In this document: in pieces, positions 10,314 through 18,319 of the stretch | Position numbering within the stretch: position 1 is the first letter of the stretch | How the letters are laid out: every line of letters begins with the position of its first letter | Assembly: GCA_018402765.1 (NCBI GenBank) | Contig: JAGYIE010000004.1 | Coordinates: 54,603-118,602, forward strand | Source: Vicingaceae bacterium | GTDB lineage: Bacteria > Bacteroidota > Bacteroidia > Flavobacteriales_E > Vicingaceae | Reading direction: 5' to 3' | Length of the DNA stretch: 64,000 nucleotides | The notes under the pieces: generated by a model | The model's database searches: none | What the model saw: only the letters and a program-made list of their open reading frames with translations | What the model was told of the DNA's origin: nothing | Translations under genes and position numbers: made by a program

Positions 10314-10346
10314 TTAATTTGTTAAGACTATTTTTCTAGTTGTATT
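10314..10346 (-). pseudogene. Vestige of a T9SS C-terminal tail (NTTRKIVLTN*)
   Basis: Minus strand AAT ACA ACT AGA AAA ATA GTC TTA ACA AAT TAA versus intact NTTKKIVLTN* ending at 18320; preceded by an in-frame TGA. Confidence 0.65.
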
Positions 10347-10515
10347 TCAGTAAAATAAATAACTTATTCATCTCCTTTTACTTCTAATTTCCTCTATCTA
10401 TATCGAATCCAACCATTAGCATCAAGAGTAAGAGAAATAAAATATTTAAATAACTCTTCAAAGTAATTTTTCTTATTAATTTTCAACATCTGTTCAAATG
10501 AACAATCATAAGTTA

Positions 10516-11016
10516 TTAATCTTGTAATGACCTTAGAACCTCAATTTGTTTTACATTTATTTGAGTTCCGAAACTACTTTCATAGTAACCAACCAACCTT
10601 CCGTATTTATACTGTATGGTTATAACATTAATCATCTTATCACGGTATTCATAAAAGAGTTCCATTGAATTCTTGTATTCTTCTATAGTCTTAACAGTGG
10701 TTTCGTAATATTTGATGTAAGTAGAATCATTAGGACCTTCTATTATCCCTTTCATTCTTTCTGAATCATTTTGTAAATCGAGTAAAACCTCATTGTGAAG
10801 GATGGTTAAAATACTATCGGAGATTTCAAAGGATCTATAACCACATGAGATCAACTCAATTGAATTCGTTAAGTTTTCACATCCTAAATCCCAAGGTTCC
10901 GGATCTTCTGTATCAGTAATATGTGTTGAGCTAACCTCCTCATCGACAACATTTTCTGGGAAACATCCAAGAAGAGATAAAAGAAGTGAGAGCAGAATAA
11001 CTATATAGTATTTCAT
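10516..11016 (-). CDS. Hypothetical lipoprotein
   Basis: MKYYIVILLSLLLSLLGCFPEN lipobox. Confidence 0.65.
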   Translation of the reverse strand: MKYYIVILLSLLLSLLGCFPENVVDEEVSSTHITDTEDPEPWDLGCENLTNSIELISCGYRSFEISDSILTILHNEVLLDLQNDSERMKGIIEGPNDSTYIKYYETTVKTIEEYKNSMELFYEYRDKMINVITIQYKYGRLVGYYESSFGTQINVKQIEVLRSLQD

Positions 11017-11091
11017 AATAATTTTGTTTTTTTTGGTGTCTATTATATCATCCTATTATACTTTTGCTGAATAATACACGATAAATTACTT

Positions 11092-11331
11092 TCATACCAT
11101 ACCACCCTTTGGTAATATAAAATTCGCCTCCGTTGAATCGTCATCTGCTGTTTTAAAGTAACGAATATATTCCTTTATGTCTTCTACTTTCGGAGAGGAA
11201 AGTTCTGTGTTTTTGGACCTGTGGTTACATATAGGATAGAATTGATTAATAAGCCCTATTTCTAATAAGGTAACAATGCTTCTTGCTTCTTCTTCAGTTG
11301 TGTTCTTTATTTTGATTAATTCGTAAACCAA
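11092..11331 (-). CDS. Hypothetical 79-aa protein
   Basis: ORF 3 bp downstream of the 340-aa ORF on the same strand. Confidence 0.55.
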   Translation of the reverse strand: MVYELIKIKNTTEEEARSIVTLLEIGLINQFYPICNHRSKNTELSSPKVEDIKEYIRYFKTADDDSTEANFILPKGGMV

Positions 11332-11334
11332 CTC

Positions 11335-12357
11335 TTACATACTCTTAAGACCTTCAATAAACTTTGTTTTAATTGACCTGGAGTTATTTAGTTTTTGACC
11401 GATTAAGTAAAAGTTTCCGCTTCCACCTAAGTATAAAATTTTATCTAATACTCTTGGTTTTATCCCAATATTCTGGGCTGAATTTATTAGCGCCTTAACT
11501 CTGGTTTCTTCAGAATTAAGTCCACCGTATAACGCATTTACACCATCCTTCACATGGACATCATCCTTTACAAAATAAGGTGAACCTAAATCACCAAAAA
11601 AACTACCGCTTAATGCATAGCCATATCCACAAATTTTATCTTGACAATCTTTTATCATAGAATCTATTTGCATGTAGGTTAGATCATTTTTAAATGATTT
11701 ATCTCGAAGTTCGATCCAATTCTCAGATCTCAAATAATTTAAACCTGTAATTATACCCAAAACAATACCACACCATCCACGATCTGCATTTAATTCTCTT
11801 TCTAAAGTATTTGCTGAAACCCCCTTTGATAAAATAGTACCGTCTCTTTTCAATTTCTCAAGCAACGCTTCTAGTGCATTAATTGCCCTGTCATCGTAAT
11901 AAACTTCAGGTTTATTCGAATCACGGTTTTCTGACGCAAACTTCAACCAACCTATTATAATATCCGTTTCAGTGGCTTTTAATACATCAACCGTATCGGT
12001 ATAATTTAAAATTCGTGGTGATAGGGTTTTTCTTTTTGCAGGCACCCCCATAGATACTTGTCCAGAACCCGTCTTATTTAAATGAGTTCTTACCATAACA
12101 CGAAAAATCCCTTCTGGTGTTTTGGTTTTTTCAAATGTCAATTTTGATTTAACTTCTTTAAGGGAAGCTCCATTTTCGATTAACTCACATAAGCCTTTTT
12201 GGTCCTCTTCACTCATGTTAATCATTGGAAAGGTTTCTTCATCAAGATGAAGGTTAACAATGAGTTCTGTACTATTTTTTAAATTATGAGGTAAGCCTTC
12301 TCGAGTTAACTCAATCAGAAGTTGTTTTGCTTCTTTGAAAGGAAATTTATAATTCAT
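11335..12357 (-). CDS. Hypothetical protein (340 aa)
   Basis: Long ORF in a probable operon; no confident family. Confidence 0.65.
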   Translation of the reverse strand: MNYKFPFKEAKQLLIELTREGLPHNLKNSTELIVNLHLDEETFPMINMSEEDQKGLCELIENGASLKEVKSKLTFEKTKTPEGIFRVMVRTHLNKTGSGQVSMGVPAKRKTLSPRILNYTDTVDVLKATETDIIIGWLKFASENRDSNKPEVYYDDRAINALEALLEKLKRDGTILSKGVSANTLERELNADRGWCGIVLGIITGLNYLRSENWIELRDKSFKNDLTYMQIDSMIKDCQDKICGYGYALSGSFFGDLGSPYFVKDDVHVKDGVNALYGGLNSEETRVKALINSAQNIGIKPRVLDKILYLGGSGNFYLIGQKLNNSRSIKTKFIEGLKSM

Positions 12358-12487
12358 AAATGATAAATTTTTAAAATGATAATTTAAATTAAAGGGTAGT
12401 TGTTATTTATTTCCCTAACTGTTACCACATTTTCAACGGCAGTTGCTAATAGTTCCTTTTGATTCATAATTAATTGTTTATCAGTAA

Positions 12488-14503
12488 TTAAAAATTTGTA
12501 AAACCTTCCCATATCATAACCATGGCAAGCGTATCTAATTCGCAGTACATTTTTAGTGCTTTAAATATACGTTCCCGCTCTTGTTCGCTCATGGAGCTAA
12601 ATTGAGTGTAAGCCCACGCCGTCATGGCTGCTCCTCCATTCCCGATTGTTTCGTCTTCAAATAGTTCATCTATGGTAGTTAAGTCTATTCCAAAGATGTC
12701 ATTCAATGTTGGCAGTAGTTTATATGGATCTTTAAAGCAGTTTTTTTCTCCCTTTTCTATCCATATTTTGTTTTTAAAGTTCAGGCTGCTAATCTCATCT
12801 CCATAAATAGATTGTTCATACTTTTCTTGTAAAAAACGACTATGGTTGATAATTGCAGGCAGTACAGCTTTTATTGAATTAGAGCCTTTCATATGAGGAT
12901 GCCAATAGTAATTTTTTACAATTTCTAATAGATCTATCATACAACGATCTCCTTTTCTAATTTCTTTAGTTCCTTCGTTTTTGTAGGTTATTGACTTGAG
13001 AAAGTCAATGTAGGTTTGAGTTTGCTGATCACTGAATGGGCTGCGGATTTCAAGCTGTTCAATAGCGTAATTAACATAGGTGTTTTCATGTGTCGCATAT
13101 CTGAATATAGTGCCTTCGTCATTGCTGAGGGCATTATAAAAATGTTTTATAAATTCAAATGTAGGGTCGCCTTCTTTTCCATCGCCTATAAATTCCGTCG
13201 AATGCTCATAGCTTCCATCTGCTAGCATTTTGTGATGTGAGAACTGAAACGTCAGCCCTTGAAATGGTCGATATCCTTTGTAAAATGGAACTGCAGGAGC
13301 TGAAGTTTCAAAATCAATAAAATGTAATGGGTAATTTACATGCTTTTCTTTAAAACTCTCAAAGCCAATCTTGTCAAAGTAGGGAGATGGAGTTTGTTGT
13401 AGCGTATTTTCTACTTGAATCCACCTTCTTTGTGTTGAGGAAAGTGGTGTTCCCATTATGGGTTCAGTCCATTGTTCATTCTTAGTCTCGATATCTTCGA
13501 TTGCCACATCGCTGAGAAACCATCTATTTTCTTCGAGCATCTTTTTCTTACTTCTGGCATTCCAAATATCCCAGCTTTTGGGCAATTGCATCTCGTCGGT
13601 TGTCCATTTTTTGTGGTGATAAAAGCACTCGTTAAAGCCACTCTTTAGCGATGCAGGATCTGCTTCATTTCGTTTAAATTCACAGTCTTTACACGTTAAG
13701 CTGAGTTTATTGTATACAGGAGCTTGGCCGGCTTCATACGCTTTGCAATGCTGCTCTAAAGCTAAAATTAATTCTTCGAAGTTCTTTGTACCAAGTAATG
13801 GGTTGACATAGCTGACAGTATCATTTAAGACCGTATTGACTAAAGATGAAGCCTCTATTTCAATGAGTATGCTGTCACCTAAAGATTGCTTGTTTACTTC
13901 TGGTAACTTTTGACAATGTTTTCGATTGTTTTTTGTTCGAATCTCAAATAATGAATGAAGGCCATCAATGCTTGTGGTTTTGCTCTTGTCAGTCATTAAC
14001 AAATAGGGTGTAATAGGTCGATCATCACCAATTGATCGAAAGTAATTCTTGGCTACTGTATATTGAAAGGTTAAATCCTCGACGTATTTTTTCCAACTGC
14101 TACTAATGCTACCGTCCTTATTTACAAATTGTTTTGGATTATCGCCATCACAACTTTTTGATTTTACTTCAATCAGTCGGATGTGATTGGGTGTAAGGTC
14201 CAATATATCTACTCTAATCAGCTGATGATTAAATTTTAATGCAGCTTCAAATAGTGTTTTTGCTCCATCCTTTATGGATTGATTGGTTCTAGAAATGGCT
14301 TCATCCGTGCTACCTTCAATCGAAATACCATTTTCATAGTATAGCTTTGCTAACTCGCCCACTTGAAAACCTCCACCGGCCAATGCTTTTAGAAAGTCAT
14401 TATCGCTATTGGTGTTTGCATATTTATCCTTAAAGGCGTCGTAGTAAATTTTAGTCGAACATTGATTACCCAGTTGGAAACGTGATTTAGTTAAGTAGGC
14501 CAT
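12488..14503 (-). CDS. DUF2779 domain protein: Cas4-like PD-(D/E)XK plus DEDD-like nuclease
   Basis: N-terminal GNQC, RVDILDLTPNHIRLIEVKSKS, LTCKDCEF...ECFYH; C-terminal HFIDFETSAPAVPFYKGYRPFQGLTFQFSHH, YATHENTYVNYAI, KMYCELDTLAMVMIW. Confidence 0.8.
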   Translation of the reverse strand: MAYLTKSRFQLGNQCSTKIYYDAFKDKYANTNSDNDFLKALAGGGFQVGELAKLYYENGISIEGSTDEAISRTNQSIKDGAKTLFEAALKFNHQLIRVDILDLTPNHIRLIEVKSKSCDGDNPKQFVNKDGSISSSWKKYVEDLTFQYTVAKNYFRSIGDDRPITPYLLMTDKSKTTSIDGLHSLFEIRTKNNRKHCQKLPEVNKQSLGDSILIEIEASSLVNTVLNDTVSYVNPLLGTKNFEELILALEQHCKAYEAGQAPVYNKLSLTCKDCEFKRNEADPASLKSGFNECFYHHKKWTTDEMQLPKSWDIWNARSKKKMLEENRWFLSDVAIEDIETKNEQWTEPIMGTPLSSTQRRWIQVENTLQQTPSPYFDKIGFESFKEKHVNYPLHFIDFETSAPAVPFYKGYRPFQGLTFQFSHHKMLADGSYEHSTEFIGDGKEGDPTFEFIKHFYNALSNDEGTIFRYATHENTYVNYAIEQLEIRSPFSDQQTQTYIDFLKSITYKNEGTKEIRKGDRCMIDLLEIVKNYYWHPHMKGSNSIKAVLPAIINHSRFLQEKYEQSIYGDEISSLNFKNKIWIEKGEKNCFKDPYKLLPTLNDIFGIDLTTIDELFEDETIGNGGAAMTAWAYTQFSSMSEQERERIFKALKMYCELDTLAMVMIWEGFTNF

Positions 14504-14521
14504 ATTAAAGTTGTTTCCAAA

Positions 14522-15034
14522 TCAAAAATTTGGATTAATATTTCTTTTGTTGTGCTGGTGAATTGCTTTGTACAGATGTATCTTTACCTTGGAAAGTTGA
14601 CTATTCTCTGGCTCTCCGTGCCACGGATCAATGGGAATGAATCGGACTCCATTGTCATCCCATAAGTCAGGTCTGTCGTCCAAAACCGTTATGTTGTCTG
14701 TTGATGATACGTTAATGTTGGACAGCGATTTTAAGTACACTTCTCCTGTTGAGGTGTATTTTTTAGTGGTCTTTGACCTAGAAAATAGTTGATAATTAAA
14801 TTTAACATTCATTGATTTAATTACCCACCGAGCATAATCTGCTTTTGATGAGGTGTAGAATAAGATGGTTACATTCTTCGCCTTTTCAAGTACATCTATT
14901 AATTCATTTAAACCAGGGCGATGATACAAATACAAGTAACCTTTTCGACCCTTTAATGGCAGTTCCGATAGTTCTGAGTAGGAAGAGTAAATAAGGCAAT
15001 GATCTAAATCAAGGATGATTGTTGTCAGGTTCAA
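14522..15034 (-). CDS. FCP1/NLI-interacting-factor-like HAD phosphatase
   Basis: IILDLDHCLIYSS, ILFYTSSKADYARWVIK, ITVLDDRPDLWDDNGVRFIPIDPW. Confidence 0.75.
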   Translation of the reverse strand: MNLTTIILDLDHCLIYSSYSELSELPLKGRKGYLYLYHRPGLNELIDVLEKAKNVTILFYTSSKADYARWVIKSMNVKFNYQLFSRSKTTKKYTSTGEVYLKSLSNINVSSTDNITVLDDRPDLWDDNGVRFIPIDPWHGEPENSQLSKVKIHLYKAIHQHNKRNINPNF

Positions 15035-15145
15035 ATTTTCTTTTTTTAATTTTTGCTACAGCTGATTATTGATGGCAAGCGATCTTAATTAGTTTGCGAT
15101 CATCAAGAGTAAATATATATCTGAACTCGGTTTTGTCGTATAGGA

Positions 15146-15176
15146 AAAATATGAAACTGTGAAATTTTCATATTTT
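15146..15176. promoter_or_regulatory. Inverted repeat AAAATATGAAA-n9-TTTCATATTTT
   Basis: Read directly; about 110 bp upstream of the start at 15034. Confidence 0.5.
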
Positions 15177-15557
15177 ATAAGATGTACCTAATTGTCAATT
15201 AGAGTTTTGCAATCCTGGAGAGCAGGTTCTGTGTATTTCTGTTTACAAAGCTTAAAAGAGATGGGGATTTGCTATTTAAGTATTTAAAGCTTTAGAAAGT
15301 ATAAAAACATTCTATAAACAGTACAGGATAAACCTAACTCATTTAACTCTAAATAATCATACAAATGACAGCTAGGTGTTATTTCTTACAATATTCGGCT
15401 TTATTTCCCTTTTTATTTTCTAAGCTTTGATATTTGTTTAGTTATGAATGTTCAGTGCTTTTGGCCTTTTAAAACAGATAATTCGAACTATTAAAGATGC
15501 ATGTATTGCTTAATTGCAAATTTTTATATAAGTGGCATTATTTTTATATCCAATATT

Positions 15558-16733
15558 CTAAAAACCAACTCCTTCTTTCTTAAATTGACCCACAGGGCCA
15601 ATAAAAATAATTTCCATTTTCCCCACTCCGATGGTATTAAAGATCTCTTTAAATGTGAAAGGTGAATTAGGAAATGGAATGTTTCCCATTTTTCTGGCAA
15701 TGCTATTTGCCATTCCCAAACCATTAAAATCAGATTGTGTGGGATCTAGGTCCGTTTTATATTCTATTACGATTTTTTTATCTCCTGAAGAGGCAATAGC
15801 ATTAATACCTGAAGCGGCATTAATAATTGATTCCATTGGTAGTAACATTAATTCCATTTGGGATAATTCTTTTATATAAAAGGTCATTTTAATTTCATTT
15901 TTCGACAATTTTTTAGATATTTCATCCCAAAAACTATTAGTAAGTAGACGTTCTATACCGCCTGTAGCTTCAATAAATTTTAGTATTTCTTTCTCCCTCT
16001 TCTTGTTTTCAATTTCAATCTTTTCTAACCTTTCTTTTTTTGCCTTTTCTTCTTCAGTTTCTTCATCAGGCAAAACTGGTGCTTTTTTTTGAAATTCAAG
16101 TGCACTCCAATCCCATCCATTCTGCTCTAAACTTTGCTTTTCTGCTTTTTCTTTCTCCTGTCTTGTAATTCTATCTTGTTCTATCTTTTCTTGTTGTAAT
16201 TTTTTCTTTTCCAATTCTATAATAGACTCATATGGGTACTGCCCCGGCATTTCATATAATTCTACATTACGTACTTTATCTAATAACTTCATTTTTCTCC
16301 TATTAAGAACTACATTTTCCTTTACAGGGTTTTTACGGTCGATTGGTTCTTTAAGTTTTTCAGTATTTCGGAGGATTACATCAACCTCTACTTCAATTAT
16401 TTGCCTTATGCCGTAAGTTCTTTTTCTAGGAGCCCTGTTTGTCGCAAATACCCACTCTTCACTTTTGTCTAACACAGCTTTTTTAAATTCAGGGTATAGT
16501 GTTGAAACTTTTTTTGTGTCAAAATCTTCAGAATTTAGTGCCGTGGTGACATAACCCCATTTCATTGTATTGTTTTTGAATATTGGGTCAGTTAAACGAA
16601 GTGTAAATTTCCATAGGCCTAACTCATCAGTAGATAATTCAAGCATTTTTGCTTTTACTCCTCCAGGTAGTTTGGCGTTTAAATTCCCAACTATCACTAA
16701 GAGTGTAATTAATGTTAAGGTTTTTTTTAGCAT
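15558..16733 (-). CDS. Hypothetical secreted coiled-coil protein
   Basis: Signal peptide MLKKTLTLITLLVIVGNLNA; Glu/Lys-rich central region. Confidence 0.65.
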   Translation of the reverse strand: MLKKTLTLITLLVIVGNLNAKLPGGVKAKMLELSTDELGLWKFTLRLTDPIFKNNTMKWGYVTTALNSEDFDTKKVSTLYPEFKKAVLDKSEEWVFATNRAPRKRTYGIRQIIEVEVDVILRNTEKLKEPIDRKNPVKENVVLNRRKMKLLDKVRNVELYEMPGQYPYESIIELEKKKLQQEKIEQDRITRQEKEKAEKQSLEQNGWDWSALEFQKKAPVLPDEETEEEKAKKERLEKIEIENKKREKEILKFIEATGGIERLLTNSFWDEISKKLSKNEIKMTFYIKELSQMELMLLPMESIINAASGINAIASSGDKKIVIEYKTDLDPTQSDFNGLGMANSIARKMGNIPFPNSPFTFKEIFNTIGVGKMEIIFIGPVGQFKKEGVGF

Positions 16734-16753
16734 CTTTTTATAAAATGATTTGT

Positions 16754-17140
16754 TTAAAGGTTGAAGATGCCTGTTTCTACGATTGGAGAATCGTCGAACC
16801 AGATAATTAATTGATATTCTAATTTTTGTTCATAAAATGGGGTAGGATCAGTAAGAAATGCAGGGAACGATGTTGCTCGCAGATATGGAATCATCTAATG
16901 GGGGGCATCAGGATCGACTATGATTACATCCAATGATACCGCTTTTTTCGAAATATTTTCTGGTATCGAAACCACAACACCTCGCCAGTCTAAAAGGTTT
17001 ACTATTTTCGCATACTCTGAAACTGTGCCATTATCGAACTCAATCGGTTTTGAATTATTTGGAGTTATTAATTTCAACATTTGAGTATATCCTGATAGGG
17101 ATGTGATCAAAAAGCCGAGTAATAGTATAATCTTTTTCAT
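16754..17140 (-). pseudogene. Secreted 129-codon ORF interrupted by an in-frame TAG at 16895-16897
   Basis: MKKIILLLGFLITSLSGYTQ...VIIVDPDAPH*MIPYLRATSFPAFLTDPTPFYEQKLEYQLIIWFDDSPIVETGIFNL*, same frame on both sides of the stop. Confidence 0.5.
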
Positions 17141-17328
17141 TTGTTATAAGTTAGTTTGATAGTTTTATTTAAAGGGTAGTGAACCTTATTAAAATTTTAT
17201 TAAATTTATTGAAATCGCTCCACTAACAAAAGATTTAATGTGATAATTGTGAAAGTTTCCTATTTTTATCTTGAATGAATAATGCACAGGTTACTGCAGT
17301 CTGCTATATTAGATTAGTTTTTAATTAT

Positions 17329-18009
17329 TTAAAACCCTTGTAAATCGACAAACTTTTTTCCATTCCAAAGGGTATGTGTTAATTCATACCACTCTGCACC
17401 ATGTATTTCTATTAAAGCAGTTTGCCTATCTAAAACACCTTCATTTTTGATCACCATATTGCTCTTTTTTCTGAAATCTACTCCATAAGTAGTTTCTATT
17501 CCATCATAAATTTTTCCTGTTTTTCGATCTACTACTGCTCCTCGCTGACAGGGTGACCCACAACCCCAAGTAACCATCGTGTAATGCCCCGCAAAATTTA
17601 TTCCTTCCTTACATTCACTCGTAATCCTGTTGATAAACCTCTTGTACTTAGGGTTAGTTTCAAAATTTGGTTCTTTCAAAACCCCTTGGTAGACATCAAC
17701 AGGATAATCCTCAAAGGAAGCCGTAGGTTGATACCTTTTATAAACATGCACTAAGTTTTTTGGCGAACGGTCTAAAATGATGACATGGTTGTATGAATTT
17801 TTATAGGTAATACAGTTCGGGTTATTGTTTTCTTCCTCCCGCTCTGCAATTACAACGTTGATGCCGCTATCGCCAAGAACAAGGTATTCTGATGTGCTGA
17901 GAAGGGTATCGCCACTATAGATCCTAGTGAAAATATTGGAATCGGTTTGTTGTGCACTGATTTGGATCGGGAGCAGGAATAATAGTAATAAACGGAGCAG
18001 CGTGCGCAT
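17329..18009 (-). CDS. Hypothetical secreted protein
   Basis: Signal peptide; INFAGHYTMVTWGCGSPCQRGAVVDRKTGKIYDG resembles a conserved uncharacterised family. Confidence 0.7.
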   Translation of the reverse strand: MRTLLRLLLLFLLPIQISAQQTDSNIFTRIYSGDTLLSTSEYLVLGDSGINVVIAEREEENNNPNCITYKNSYNHVIILDRSPKNLVHVYKRYQPTASFEDYPVDVYQGVLKEPNFETNPKYKRFINRITSECKEGINFAGHYTMVTWGCGSPCQRGAVVDRKTGKIYDGIETTYGVDFRKKSNMVIKNEGVLDRQTALIEIHGAEWYELTHTLWNGKKFVDLQGF

Positions 18010-18263
18010 TTTCTATTTTTTGAATAATTAAGGCTAATAATTTGATCGTTAAAAGATGTGAAACAATCTCCTCTTATTTACAATAATAACCATCTTGCGT
18101 GCGATGGCCAAAATGAAAGTATGAAACTACGCATATTAGATACTTTTTTATTGAGTAAGATATTAAGCATACATGATTTTAATTTAATATATGCCTAGCA
18201 TATATAAGTAATAGAGCTGCTTTACCTACTATCAACTATTAAATGTTTATGCCATTATAAAAA

Positions 18264-18299
18264 CAACAGCCCCTTGCTATTGAAAACAAGGGGCTGTTG
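18264..18299. terminator. Hairpin caacagccccttg-ctattgaaaa-caaggggctgttg downstream of the giant T9SS gene
   Basis: Perfect 13-bp stem. Confidence 0.8.
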
Positions 18300-18319
18300 C
18301 AGGTTTGAAAACCTACCAA

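Noticed and set aside
6669-15034. Calling the accessory stretch an integrated phage or ICE
   Set aside because: No integrase, relaxase, structural or replication gene recognised; only duplicated gene-end modules and nuclease-like genes are visible.
15524-15724. 66-aa minus ORF overlapping the end of the 391-aa gene
   Set aside because: Out-of-frame overlap with a better supported secreted protein; no signal or family.
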